A stretch of DNA of 64,000 nucleotides from Paenirhodobacter enshiensis. GTDB taxonomy: Bacteria; Pseudomonadota; Alphaproteobacteria; Rhodobacterales; Rhodobacteraceae. Below, piece by piece: positions 9,368-18,340 of this stretch (its first letter is position 1; each line of letters begins with the position of its first letter). The stretch is taken from positions 124,001-188,000 of the forward strand of contig NZ_JFZB01000003.1 in the NCBI RefSeq assembly GCF_000740785.1. Reading direction: 5' to 3'. The translations under genes and the position numbers were made by a program. Under the pieces are notes generated by a model, which did not search any database, was not told the DNA's origin, and saw only the letters and a program-made list of their open reading frames with translations.

Positions 9368-10761
9368 GCTCGATCCGCACGCGGCTGTTCGCGATCCTGA
9401 TGGCGGCGACCGGAGCGGTGTGGCTGTCCGCGCTGGTCTGGCTGCAATACGCGACGCAGCGCGATGTCGAGCGCGTTCTCGACCGGCGGCTTGAAGAGGC
9501 GGCGCATATGGTCGCCTCGCTGATCGCCGATGGCGGGATCGGGGCCGATGCCGCAGCGCGGGCGGTAGCGGGCGCACCCTCCGCCCCGACCCCACCGCGC
9601 AGCGCGACCGAGGCCCCGGCACTCCCTCATGGGGCGCATCGCTATGCGCGGCAGCTGTCTTGCCAGGTCTGGGGCCTCGACGGGCAGCTGATCGGCGAAT
9701 CGGGCGGGGCTCCGGGTGGGCGGCTGGCCGAGGACGGCGAAGGCTTTGCCGACACCACCGTCTCGGGCGAGGTGTGGCGCGTCTTCACCCTCGTCGACCG
9801 CGTGCACGGCATCCGCGTCATGGTGGGCGATGCGCAATCGGTGCGGGCCGATCTGGTGCGCGGGGTGCTGCTGGGGCTGGCCGTGCCGGGGCTGCTGGCG
9901 CTGCCGGCGCTGGCGGGGCTGATCTGGCTGGCGCTCGCACGCGGGCTGGCCCCTCTCGAGCGGATGGCACGGGCGCTCAGCGCGCGCGGCGCGCAGGATC
10001 TGTCGCCGCTCGACACCGCCGGCAGCACCCCGCGCGAACTGGCGCCGATGGGCCGCGCGCTGAACGATCTGCTGGCGCGGCTGGCCGATGCCCGCCGGCG
10101 CGAGCGCGACTTCACCGCCTTCGCCGCGCATGAGCTGAAGACCCCTCTGGCGGGGCTGCGCACTCAGGCGCAGGTGGCAAGCATTGCCCCTGACGCCGAG
10201 ACCCGCAACCATGCGCTGAGCCGGCTGGTGGCGGGCGTCGACCGCAGCGACCGGCTGGTGCGCCAGCTGCTTGCGATGGCCGCAACCGAGGCCGAGGCTG
10301 AATCCGGGGCCGGCGCCGCGCCGCGCCCGGGTGCGGCGGTGCTGTCCGATTGCGTTCAGGACCTGACGATGCTGGCCGCGGGCCGGGGAGTGAAACTGGC
10401 CGTCCATGACGACGGCGGATCCTGGATCAGCCGGCAACCGGCATTCCTGGCGCTGGCGCTGCGCAATCTGATCGAGAATGCGATCCATGCCTCGCCGGCC
10501 GGGGCCACGGTCGACATCACGGCCCGGCGGCAGGACGACAGGATCCGGCTGCGCATCGAGGATCGCGGTCCCGGGATCGCGGCCGGTGACCGGGACCGGG
10601 TGACGGAGCGGTTCTATCGCGGATCGGGGCGGCCGGTCTCCGGCAGCGGGCTCGGTCTGGCAATCGTGGTCGCCGCAGCCGGGCGGATGCAGGGCACGCT
10701 GACACTGGCGCCGCGCCCCGCGGGGGGCGAGCGGGCAGAGCTGAGCCTGCCCGCCGCCTGA
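9364..10761 (+). CDS. Two-component sensor histidine kinase
   Basis: Membrane sensor kinase, 465 residues, partner of the preceding regulator. N-terminal transmembrane helix about 9-29, periplasmic region about 30-155, second helix about 160-185, HAMP-like linker, phospho-accepting His256 in AAHELKTPLAGL, and HATPase boxes N (LIENAIHASP), G1 (EDRGPGIA) and G2 (GSGLGLAIV). The QseC/TctE-like arrangement is typical of small-molecule, cation or membrane-stress sensors. The periplasmic part is alanine/proline-rich with little to identify a ligand. Confidence 0.92.
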   Translation: MSSIRTRLFAILMAATGAVWLSALVWLQYATQRDVERVLDRRLEEAAHMVASLIADGGIGADAAARAVAGAPSAPTPPRSATEAPALPHGAHRYARQLSCQVWGLDGQLIGESGGAPGGRLAEDGEGFADTTVSGEVWRVFTLVDRVHGIRVMVGDAQSVRADLVRGVLLGLAVPGLLALPALAGLIWLALARGLAPLERMARALSARGAQDLSPLDTAGSTPRELAPMGRALNDLLARLADARRRERDFTAFAAHELKTPLAGLRTQAQVASIAPDAETRNHALSRLVAGVDRSDRLVRQLLAMAATEAEAESGAGAAPRPGAAVLSDCVQDLTMLAAGRGVKLAVHDDGGSWISRQPAFLALALRNLIENAIHASPAGATVDITARRQDDRIRLRIEDRGPGIAAGDRDRVTERFYRGSGRPVSGSGLGLAIVVAAAGRMQGTLTLAPRPAGGERAELSLPAA

Positions 10762-10767
10762 TTCGGA

Positions 10768-11382
10768 TCAGATGATCTTCACACGGGTGCCGATCGGGCA
10801 CAGCTCGTAGAGCTCGGCGATCTTGGCGTTGAACGTGCCGATGCACCCCGAGGACGACGGGCGCCCGATCTTGCGGGTGTCATGCGTGCCGTGGATCAGA
10901 TAGGCCGGCCAAGCCAGATACATCGCGTGGGTGCCGAGCGGATTGTCCGGACCGGCGGGCATCGGATGCCAGTCGGGATGATCGCGCAGCTCCTGCGCGG
11001 TCGGCGTCCAGGTCGGGCCGATCTTCTTGCGCACGATGTTGGTATAACCGCGCTTGGTCAGCTCGTCGGTCAGCGGAACCGAGGTCGGGTAGACCCGGTG
11101 ATCCGTCGCACCCACCGACCAGTAATGCAGCGCGCGCGACTCGGTGTCGGCGATCAGCGTCACCTGGCTCATGTCGTCGTAATGGTCCTGCCATTCGATC
11201 GCGCGGAACGAACCGATGTTATGCGCCGAGGGCGCACCCACGATGGCCGGGCGTTCCGCCATCGGAATATCGGTCTGCGTGTCGGGGTCGTCCATCGACT
11301 GCGCCCGGACGATGACCGGGGCAAAAAGAGCAAACGCTCCGGTCGCCAGAGCGGTTCTCCGTGTCAGCTTGTCGTGGCTCAT
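10768..11382 (-). CDS. L,D-transpeptidase (YkuD family)
   Basis: Periplasmic cell-wall enzyme, 204 residues, expected to form 3-3 cross-links or attach proteins to peptidoglycan. A twin-arginine-like leader (KLTRRTALATGAFALFAPVIV) precedes the YkuD domain; the catalytic motif HGT...SSSGCIG is complete with His164 and Cys180. The central PLGTHAMYL segment is also typical. Length is compact with no LysM or other binding domain. Convergent with the two-component operon, six bases apart. Confidence 0.9.
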   Translation of the reverse strand: MSHDKLTRRTALATGAFALFAPVIVRAQSMDDPDTQTDIPMAERPAIVGAPSAHNIGSFRAIEWQDHYDDMSQVTLIADTESRALHYWSVGATDHRVYPTSVPLTDELTKRGYTNIVRKKIGPTWTPTAQELRDHPDWHPMPAGPDNPLGTHAMYLAWPAYLIHGTHDTRKIGRPSSSGCIGTFNAKIAELYELCPIGTRVKII

Positions 11383-11478
11383 GCGAGTGTCCTTTCGCTT
11401 CCTGCCTTGCCGCAGAGTCGCCTGCGGCCCACCGGATTTCGGAGCTGTGCCTTAAACCTACCTTAAACCGCGGTCCAG

Positions 11479-12498
11479 TCAGGCCGTGAAGCGCAACAGC
11501 AGAAAAACGCCGGTTGCGCCCGCCGTGGCGATGAACAGCCAGCCGAATGCCCCCAAAAGCAGCGGACGCAGCCCTTCGCGGCGCAATTGGGCAAGGCTCG
11601 TCTCCAGCCCCATCGCGCCGAGCGCCATCGCCAGCATGAAGCCCGAAGCGTCGAGCAGCCCCGTCACCACCGCCTTCGGCAAGGGAAGCACCGTGTTCAC
11701 GATCACCGCCGCCAGAAAGCCCAGCACGAACAGCGGCACCGGCTGGCCGCGGCCCGGTCCGCGCGCCTCGTGGCGGATCAGCCCGAGGCCGAGGATCAAC
11801 GGCGCGAGCAACACGACCCGGCTGAGCTTGGCGATGGTCGCGGTCTCGCCCGCGGTATCGCTGACCGACAGCCCGGCGCCCACCGCCTGCGCCACCTCGT
11901 GCAGCGACGCGCCGACCCACAGCCCATAGGCGTGATCGTCGAAGCCCAGAACCGATTGCAACAGCGGATAGCCCAGCATCGAGAGCGAGCCGAAGATCGT
12001 CACGCAGGCGATGGCATAGGCCACATCCTCGTCACGCGCCCGGGTGACGGTGTTGACGCCCAGCACCGCCGAGGCGCCGCAGATCGAGGTGCCGGCGGCG
12101 ATCAGCTCGCTCAGCTGCGGCGACACGCCCAGCACCCGCCCCATCCGCCGGGTCAGCACGAAGGTCAGCGTGACCACGGTGACGATCATCGCGAGCCCCC
12201 AGCCGCCGAGCGCGCCGATATCGCCGAGCGTGAGGCGGAACCCCAGCAGAACGATCCCCGTGCGCAGCACCGGGCGCAGCGCGATCGCATTGCCGGGCGC
12301 AAGCCCCGCCCCGGTCAGCCCGGCATTGCGCAGCACCATCCCCACGACCATCGCGATGACCATCGGGCTGGCCAGAACCGGCTCGCCGCTCAGCTTCCAG
12401 ACCAGCGTGGCCGCCACCGCCAGCGCGAAACTGACCGCGAGCCCCGGCCCGAACCGGCGCAACGCCCCCGGCTCTCCGTCCATGAATGCCGTCGCCAT
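11479..12498 (-). CDS. yeiH: YeiH/UPF0324-family permease (putative sulfate-type exporter)
   Basis: Polytopic inner-membrane protein, 339 residues, with about ten hydrophobic helices. The conserved family core appears around residues 130-160 (ELIAAGTSICGASAVLG) and near 190-220. UPF0324 members are proposed to export sulfite, sulfate or small organosulfur anions, but substrates are poorly established. ATG at 12498 is chosen; the frame remains open upstream but runs into the divergent regulator's territory. Its regulator is almost certainly the LysR protein encoded divergently, 115 bp away, as in many yeiH loci. Confidence 0.82.
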   Translation of the reverse strand: MATAFMDGEPGALRRFGPGLAVSFALAVAATLVWKLSGEPVLASPMVIAMVVGMVLRNAGLTGAGLAPGNAIALRPVLRTGIVLLGFRLTLGDIGALGGWGLAMIVTVVTLTFVLTRRMGRVLGVSPQLSELIAAGTSICGASAVLGVNTVTRARDEDVAYAIACVTIFGSLSMLGYPLLQSVLGFDDHAYGLWVGASLHEVAQAVGAGLSVSDTAGETATIAKLSRVVLLAPLILGLGLIRHEARGPGRGQPVPLFVLGFLAAVIVNTVLPLPKAVVTGLLDASGFMLAMALGAMGLETSLAQLRREGLRPLLLGAFGWLFIATAGATGVFLLLRFTA

Positions 12499-12555
12499 GA
12501 TCCGATGTCCCTTCCGCTGGCTTTTCGCTGTCGCGCACCATGCGCCCGGCGGGAT

Positions 12556-12594
12556 CGTTCGGTCCAACCGAACGTCTTGCTGAAATCGTTCGGT
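12556..12594. promoter_or_regulatory. Three-copy LysR-type operator between yeiH and lysR gene
   Basis: The octamer CGTTCGGT occurs at 12556-12563, inverted as ACCGAACG at 12567-12574 (3-nt spacer), and again directly at 12587-12594. The direct copies are 31 bp apart, about three helical turns. It lies in the divergent gap, as expected for an autoregulatory LysR site. Assignment to the LysR protein is inference. Confidence 0.55.
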
Positions 12595-12612
12595 TTTGCT
12601 TATGGTTTTGCC

Positions 12613-13527
12613 ATGACCCTCGAACAGATCCGCATCTTCCTGTGCGTGGCGGAACTCAGCCACGTCACCCGCGCCGCGGAGCGGCTGAACCTGACGCAAT
12701 CCGCCGTCTCGGCCGCCATCGCGGCGCTGGAACGGCAATATGACGTGAGGCTGTTCGACCGGATCGGGCGGCGCATCGCACTGACCGAGGCGGGCCATCT
12801 GCTGATGGGCGCCGCCACCCGGCTGATGCGCGAGGCCGAGGGCGCGCGGGCGCTGCTGAGCAATCTGTCGCGCGAGCCGGTGGGCAGCCTGCGCATCTGG
12901 GCAAGCCAGACCGTCACCAGCTACTGGCTGGCGCCCCGGATGATCGAGATGCACCGCCGCTGGCCGGGCGTCGGGATGTCGCTCCACCCCGCCAATACCG
13001 CCGAGGTCGCCGAGGCGGTGGCAAGCGGGCTCGCCGATCTCGGCCTCGTCGAGGGCGATCTGCCGCCGAGCGACCTTCTCCGCCGCAAGGTCGGGCAGGA
13101 CGAGCTGTTGCTGATCTTGCCGCGCCATCATCCGCTTGCGCGCAAGCCGCGCCTCGATGCGGCCGATTACCGGGCGATGGACTGGATCTTGCGAGAAGAG
13201 GGATCAGGCACCCGCACCGCGACCGAACGGCATCTGCGCGACATGGGGCTCGGCCCCGCCGATCTGCGCATCGTGCTGCAACTGCCGACGAACGAGGCGA
13301 TCCTCGGCGCGATCCGGGCGGGCAATTGCGTCTCGATGCTGTCGTGGCGCTCGCTCCACTTCCCGTGCAGCCGCGATTTCGCGCTGCGCCGGATCGGCTG
13401 GGCGCCGCGCCCGCGCCGCGCCTTCACCGCGCTCAGCGATCCGCGCCGGTTCCGCACCCGCGCAATGACCGAATTCCTCGACCTGCTGGCGCCGCAGCCG
13501 CCGAATCAGCCACCGAGGCCGACATAG
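12613..13527 (+). CDS. LysR-family transcriptional regulator
   Basis: 304-residue LysR regulator starting MTLEQIRIFLCVAELSHVTR, with an N-terminal helix-turn-helix (about 15-40, RAAERLNLTQSAVSAAIAALE) and a periplasmic-binding-protein-like effector domain from about 92. It resembles the YeiE/CysB-like regulators found beside yeiH. The ATG lies within a long open frame; this start is fixed by family length. Its 3' end overlaps the convergent livF stop by 22 bp, so both genes end in each other's coding sequence. Confidence 0.9.
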   Translation: MTLEQIRIFLCVAELSHVTRAAERLNLTQSAVSAAIAALERQYDVRLFDRIGRRIALTEAGHLLMGAATRLMREAEGARALLSNLSREPVGSLRIWASQTVTSYWLAPRMIEMHRRWPGVGMSLHPANTAEVAEAVASGLADLGLVEGDLPPSDLLRRKVGQDELLLILPRHHPLARKPRLDAADYRAMDWILREEGSGTRTATERHLRDMGLGPADLRIVLQLPTNEAILGAIRAGNCVSMLSWRSLHFPCSRDFALRRIGWAPRPRRAFTALSDPRRFRTRAMTEFLDLLAPQPPNQPPRPT

Positions 13528-14237
13528 CGGTTCAGCACGGAAGGGTCCGCCCGCACCTCGGCGATGTCGAGCCGGGCGCGGATCGTGCCGTTCTCCATGA
13601 AGGCCACGCGGTCGGCGACGGGCAGGACGGCATCGACGCGCTGCTCGACCAGCAGCACCGCCACGCCCGCCGCGCGCAGCTGCGCCACCGCCTCGCGGAT
13701 CCGGGCGATGGCGGCGGGCATCAACCCCTCGGTCGGCTCGTCGAGCAAGATCACCTTCGGATCGAGGCACATCGCCCGCGCGATCGACAGCATGGTCTGC
13801 TCGCCCCCCGACAGGGTGCCGGCGCGCTGGCTCATCCGTTCGGCCAGCACCGGAAACAGCGCGAGCGCCGTGCTCAGCCCGCGCCGGCCGACCGGGCGCA
13901 CGTTCAGCCCGATCTGCAGGTTCTCGGCGACGGTGAGGTCAGAAAACAGCCGCCGGCCCTGCGGCACATGGGCGATGCCCTCGCGCGGCACCGCCTCGGG
14001 CGCGAGGCCCGAGATGTCGCGCCCGTCGAGGACCAGCCGCCCGTGCGGGCGATGCACCGTGCCCATGATCGCTTTCAGCGCCGTGGTCTTGCCCGCGCCG
14101 TTGCGGCCCAGAAGGCACAGCACCTCGCCGCCGCGCAGCTCGACCGAGAAGTCGCGCAGCGCCTGCGCCGCGCCGTAGAAGGCATCGAGGCCGCGGATGC
14201 TCAGCACCGTGGCGCAACCGCCGTCTTGCACCGTCAT
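13506..14237 (-). CDS. livF: Branched-chain amino-acid type ABC transporter ATPase
   Basis: Second ATPase of a LivFGHM-type importer, 243 residues. Walker A GRNGAGKTT near 44-52, signature LSGGEQTML and Walker B VILLDEPTEGLMP identify the LivF branch. The start overlaps the livG stop (ATGA). Substrates of this family include branched-chain amino acids, urea, short-chain amides and aromatic compounds; without a binding protein in the operon the substrate cannot be assigned. Last gene of livHMGF. Confidence 0.9.
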   Translation of the reverse strand: MTVQDGGCATVLSIRGLDAFYGAAQALRDFSVELRGGEVLCLLGRNGAGKTTALKAIMGTVHRPHGRLVLDGRDISGLAPEAVPREGIAHVPQGRRLFSDLTVAENLQIGLNVRPVGRRGLSTALALFPVLAERMSQRAGTLSGGEQTMLSIARAMCLDPKVILLDEPTEGLMPAAIARIREAVAQLRAAGVAVLLVEQRVDAVLPVADRVAFMENGTIRARLDIAEVRADPSVLNRYVGLGG

Positions 14238-14962
14238 GACGCCCCTCCCAGATAAGCCGCCTGCACCGCCGGGTCGCGGGTGATCTGATCGGGCGTGCCC
14301 TCGGCGAGGATCCGGCCGTTCTCCATCACCGTGATCCGGCCGGCAAGCGCCATCACCACATCCATGTTGTGCTCGATCAGCAGAACCGTGGCAGAGGCCG
14401 CGACGCGGCGGATCACCGCGATGAAATTGGCGATCTCGGCATCCGACAGGCCCTGTGTCGGCTCGTCGAGGATCAGAAGCTTCGGCGCGAGTGCCAGCCC
14501 CATCGCCACCTCGACCAGCCGCTGATGACCATAGGCGAGATCCCCCGCCCGGCGGGTTTCCAGATCGCTCAGCCCGACGGCGGCGAGGGCGGCCCGCGCG
14601 GCGGCCTCGATCGCCGCTTCGGAGCCGGTGCCAAGCCGGCTTTGCGCCGCGATGGCGGCGTTTTCCAGCACCGTCATCGCCGGGTAGATATTGGTGATCT
14701 GGAAGGTGTAGGCGATGCCCGCCCGCACCCGGCGATGCGCCGGCATCCGGGTGATGTCCTGCCCGTCGAAGGCGATGCTGCCCGCCCCCGGCGCGATCAG
14801 CCCCGAGAGCAGCCCGACGAAGGTCGACTTGCCCGCGCCGTTCGGGCCGATGATCGCGCGCACCTCGCCGCGGCTCAGGCGGAAATCGACGGCATCGACC
14901 GCGGTCAGCCCGCCGAAGCGGCGCGTCAGGCCGCGGGTTTCCAGCAGCGTCACTTCAGCCAT
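14234..14962 (-). CDS. livG: Branched-chain amino-acid type ABC transporter ATPase
   Basis: First ATPase of the same importer, 242 residues. Walker A GPNGAGKST, the LivG-specific motif AYTFQITNIYPAMTVLEN, signature LAYGHQRLVEVAMGLA and Walker B LLILDEPTQGL are all present. The start MAEVTLLETRGL is preferred; an upstream in-frame start would add 16 residues lying inside livM. It overlaps the livM 3' end by 13 bp and livF by the ATGA, consistent with one tightly coupled operon. Confidence 0.9.
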   Translation of the reverse strand: MAEVTLLETRGLTRRFGGLTAVDAVDFRLSRGEVRAIIGPNGAGKSTFVGLLSGLIAPGAGSIAFDGQDITRMPAHRRVRAGIAYTFQITNIYPAMTVLENAAIAAQSRLGTGSEAAIEAAARAALAAVGLSDLETRRAGDLAYGHQRLVEVAMGLALAPKLLILDEPTQGLSDAEIANFIAVIRRVAASATVLLIEHNMDVVMALAGRITVMENGRILAEGTPDQITRDPAVQAAYLGGAS

Positions 14963-15903
14963 GGCAGCCACCTGTCGCGGATCGTGCCCAGAAGGCCCTT
15001 CGGAAACCACAGCGTCAGCGCGATCAGCAACGCACCGACGACGATGGGATAGGCCGCGGTCAGCCCGCCCAGCCGGTCGATCAGCACCGTCATCAGCGCC
15101 GTGCCCAGCACCGGACCGAGCAGCGTCCCCGGCCCGCCGACGAGGGTATAGAGCAGCGCCTCGATCGAGGTGCGGAACTCGGCGAAGGACGAGCCGATGA
15201 AGCCGAAGGTCAGCCCGTAAAGCGCCCCCGAAGTGCCCGCCACCGTCCCCGACAGCACGAAGGCCGCAAGCCTGATCCGCGCCACGTCATAGCCGAGCAT
15301 CCGGGTCCGCTCGGGGTTCTCGCGCACCGCGGCGAACAGCCGCCCGACCGGCCCCTGCGTCAGCGCGTAAAGCCCGAGCAGCACGACCGAGAACACCACC
15401 GCCGCCACGTTGTAGCGCGCCGCCCCCGAGGTCATGTCGACCGCCACGGGGCCGAGGGCGAAGCCCCGCTCGCTCAGCGTCAGGCCCTGATCGCCGCCGG
15501 TCACATCGGCGAATTGCAGCGTCAGCAGATAGCCCACCTGCGCGAACATCAGCGTGACGATCATGAACGACACCGTGCGCGTGCGCAGCGCCAGAAGCCC
15601 GATGCCGAGCGACACCGCCGCAGCCCCCAGAATGCCGATCCCGAAGGCCACGGGCAGCCCGACGGCGCCATAGCGGCTCGCCATCCCGGCCGCATACATC
15701 CCCGCCGCGAAGAACAGCGCGTGGCCGAGGCTGAGCATCCCCGCATAGCCCATCGCCATGTTGTAGCCCATCGCGAAGACCGCGAGGATCAGGATCCGGG
15801 TCAGTGCGAGCACCGGATAGCCCGCAAGCACGAACTGCGCCCCGAACACCGCCGCGATCACCGCGAGGCACAGCGCGAACAGCCGCGGATTGTGACGGAT
15901 CAT
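14950..15903 (-). CDS. livM: Branched-chain amino-acid type ABC transporter permease
   Basis: Inner-membrane permease, 317 residues, of the LivM family with about eight to ten helices. The conserved LSLGHALFFAAGMYAAGM segment near 57-74 and the ATPase-contact region RENPERTRMLGYDVARIRLAAF around 195-217 are diagnostic. The start MIRHNPRLF is fixed by the ATGA overlap with livH; a longer open frame upstream belongs to livH in another frame. Confidence 0.9.
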   Translation of the reverse strand: MIRHNPRLFALCLAVIAAVFGAQFVLAGYPVLALTRILILAVFAMGYNMAMGYAGMLSLGHALFFAAGMYAAGMASRYGAVGLPVAFGIGILGAAAVSLGIGLLALRTRTVSFMIVTLMFAQVGYLLTLQFADVTGGDQGLTLSERGFALGPVAVDMTSGAARYNVAAVVFSVVLLGLYALTQGPVGRLFAAVRENPERTRMLGYDVARIRLAAFVLSGTVAGTSGALYGLTFGFIGSSFAEFRTSIEALLYTLVGGPGTLLGPVLGTALMTVLIDRLGGLTAAYPIVVGALLIALTLWFPKGLLGTIRDRWLPWLK

Positions 15904-16787
15904 GCGCGCGTCTCCGCCTTGCCGAACAGGCCCTGCGGGCGGAACACCAGCACCAGCGCGACCAGAAGCGTCGAGACGATCTTCGCCAGCGTCGGCGAGA
16001 AGAACACCGACATCAGCCCGTCCGACAGCCCGATCAGCACCGCCGCCGCGATGGTTCCGGGGATCGAGCCGAGCCCGCCCACGATCACCACCACGAAGGA
16101 CATCAGCAGCGGGTCGTGCCCCATCAGGTAATGCGCCTGGTTCGCCGGCACGATCAGAACGCCCGCCACCGCGGCGAGCATCGCACCCATGGCGAAGACG
16201 CCGGAATAGACCCGCCCGACCGGAATGCCGAAATTCTGCGCCGTCTCGCGGTCGAATTGCGTCGCGCGCATCATCAGCCCGAGGCGCGAGCGCCGCAGCC
16301 CGACCCACAGCGCCCCGACCAGCACCGCCGCCACCGCGACGATGAACAGCTTGTAGCCGGAATAGCCGAACCACGGGAACCGGATGTTGAGGTAGAACGG
16401 CGGCTCGACCGCGCGGGCATCGGGACCGAAGGTCATCAGAACGACCTGCTGGATGATGTAGGACAGACCGATGGTGGCGACGATGGTGGCCTCGGGGTCA
16501 TAGCCGATGCGGCGAAGGATGCCCCGGTCGGCCGCGATGGCGAGAGCGCCGACCAGTGCCGGCGCGATAAGTAGCGCGAGCGCGAAGCCGAGCGCGGGAT
16601 GATCCGGCACCAGTGACGCGATGGCCCAGCCCCCGACCGCGCCGAGCATGTAGAACTCGCCATGCGCGACATTCACCACCCGCATCACGCCGAACACCAG
16701 CGACAGACCGAGCGCCGAGAGCATCAGCACCGAGGCTTCGACCAGCCCTTCGAGACCGGCGAGCAGAAGATAGGGCGCGAGATCCAT
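15900..16787 (-). CDS. livH: Branched-chain amino-acid type ABC transporter permease
   Basis: Inner-membrane permease, 295 residues, LivH family. The family motif VVNVAHGEFYMLGAVGGW occurs at about 37-54, and the coupling region ATQFDRETAQNFGIPVGRVYS near 200-220. First gene of the operon; 180 bp upstream lies the stop of the AbrB-type gene. No substrate-binding protein gene flanks either end, unusual for this class; the receptor must be encoded elsewhere or shared. Confidence 0.9.
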   Translation of the reverse strand: MDLAPYLLLAGLEGLVEASVLMLSALGLSLVFGVMRVVNVAHGEFYMLGAVGGWAIASLVPDHPALGFALALLIAPALVGALAIAADRGILRRIGYDPEATIVATIGLSYIIQQVVLMTFGPDARAVEPPFYLNIRFPWFGYSGYKLFIVAVAAVLVGALWVGLRRSRLGLMMRATQFDRETAQNFGIPVGRVYSGVFAMGAMLAAVAGVLIVPANQAHYLMGHDPLLMSFVVVIVGGLGSIPGTIAAAVLIGLSDGLMSVFFSPTLAKIVSTLLVALVLVFRPQGLFGKAETRA

Positions 16788-16967
16788 CTCAGGCCGCCCG
16801 GCGAAGGGGGGGGAGCGTGCCGCTCGGTTTCATGGGTGTCTGTCCTGCGCCGTTCGTCGGTGGGGCGCGTCGGACCCGCCCCGGTCGGGCGGAGTATGCG
16901 CGGGAGAACCGGCCGGGGTCAAACCCCCGTGAACGCCGCGCGGATTTTCCCCGACGACACGACGCCC

Positions 16968-18092
16968 TCAGGGAAGCGGCGGCGCGCTCTTGCGCCCGCC
17001 CGAGAGCAGCCGGGCGAGCTGCGGCCCCGCCCCGACAACCACGATGAAGCGCGCCACCTGCATCGACATCACGAAGGACACATCGACCGGCGCCGAGGTC
17101 GAGATGATCGCCACCGAATCCGCCCCTCCCGGACTGGTCGCGAGGAAAGCCGTCAACGGGTCGATGCCAGCGAAAACCACCAGCGCCACGGCGAAACCGC
17201 TGCAGATCAGGATCAGCAGCAGGATCGACAGCAACACGCGCGGGAAGACCTTGGCCGCATAGGCGATCACCTCGGGGGTGAAGCGCATCCCGATGCCCCA
17301 GCCGATCACCGCATAACACAGCGCCAGCACCGGCAAGGGCAGCACCACCGGCAGACCGAACGCCAGCTTCACGGTGATCGCCAGCGCCATCGGGATCAGC
17401 ATCGGCCCGCCGGGGAGCTTCAGCCACACGCCAAGCGCCGCCCCGCCGAAGGCGATCGCCAGCGCCAGCACCGACTGTCGCCAGATCGCGGCATCGGGCC
17501 ACCAGATCTGCGGATGGCTGCCGGTCGCGCCAGCCGGGCTCATCATCCCGGCGACAATTGTGGCGAAGGCCACGCACAGCGCGACGCGCAGATATTGCAT
17601 GAAGGCGACCAGCCGCATGTCGGCGCCATAGGAGTCCGACATGATGGTCATCACGCTCGCCGCGCCGGGCGAGGTGCCCCAGATCGCCGTGGTGCCGGGC
17701 AGCGCACGCGAGCGCACCATCAGCCAGCCGAGCAGGCTCGACGCCATCAGGGTCGAGACGACGCCCGCGATGAACACCGGCCATTGCAGCGCGATCTCGT
17801 GCAGGATGGTCTGCGGCAGCGTCGTGGCGATCATCGTGCCGACGACCCCCTGGGCCGCCAGAAACACCGATCGCGACGGCCGCACCGCCCCCCCCGAGAC
17901 CGCCAGAACGATCGCCACCACCATCGGCCCGATCAGCAGCGCCGCGGGCAGATGCAGCGCTTCGAGGCCCGCGGTCGTGACAACCGTCGCCACTGCCAGG
18001 ACCGCCCAGCGCCCGGTCCTGCCCAGACGGCGGAGCGGGCGGGCGGCGGCGATGGGCGGGCGCGGGCGGGAAGGCTGGTCGTCTGTGGTCAT
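16968..18092 (-). CDS. AbrB-family (Gneg_AbrB duplication) membrane protein
   Basis: Polytopic membrane protein of 374 residues with two homologous halves, each ending in a GTSPGAASVM/ATSPGGADSVAI-type motif (about 128-137 and 313-325), the mark of the Gram-negative AbrB-duplication family. Members resemble AmoA/ammonia-monooxygenase-annotated proteins by misnaming and are better viewed as putative transporters or regulators. About ten helices are visible. The start MTTDDQPSRP is preferred; the open frame continues 44 codons upstream without coding character. Same strand as liv but probably a separate unit. Confidence 0.8.
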   Translation of the reverse strand: MTTDDQPSRPRPPIAAARPLRRLGRTGRWAVLAVATVVTTAGLEALHLPAALLIGPMVVAIVLAVSGGAVRPSRSVFLAAQGVVGTMIATTLPQTILHEIALQWPVFIAGVVSTLMASSLLGWLMVRSRALPGTTAIWGTSPGAASVMTIMSDSYGADMRLVAFMQYLRVALCVAFATIVAGMMSPAGATGSHPQIWWPDAAIWRQSVLALAIAFGGAALGVWLKLPGGPMLIPMALAITVKLAFGLPVVLPLPVLALCYAVIGWGIGMRFTPEVIAYAAKVFPRVLLSILLLILICSGFAVALVVFAGIDPLTAFLATSPGGADSVAIISTSAPVDVSFVMSMQVARFIVVVGAGPQLARLLSGGRKSAPPLP

Positions 18093-18340
18093 GAGGCTCC
18101 GGTCCAGGTCCGGACACGCGACACCATGCCGCCCGCCACGGGCCTGCCTGTCGTTATAGGTGGCTTTTACACGATTGCGAGGGGGCAAGACCGCCCCCGC
18201 GCTCACCTGTCGCCGATGGGCCACCGATTCCCCCCGGTTGACGGCCGAAGCCGCGTGGCCCTTGCGCGGCGCCGCAACCTTGATTAGCCCGGAACCAGCT
18301 GCAAGGCGCCCTGCCAGGCGCCGCGAAATCCGGGGGACAA

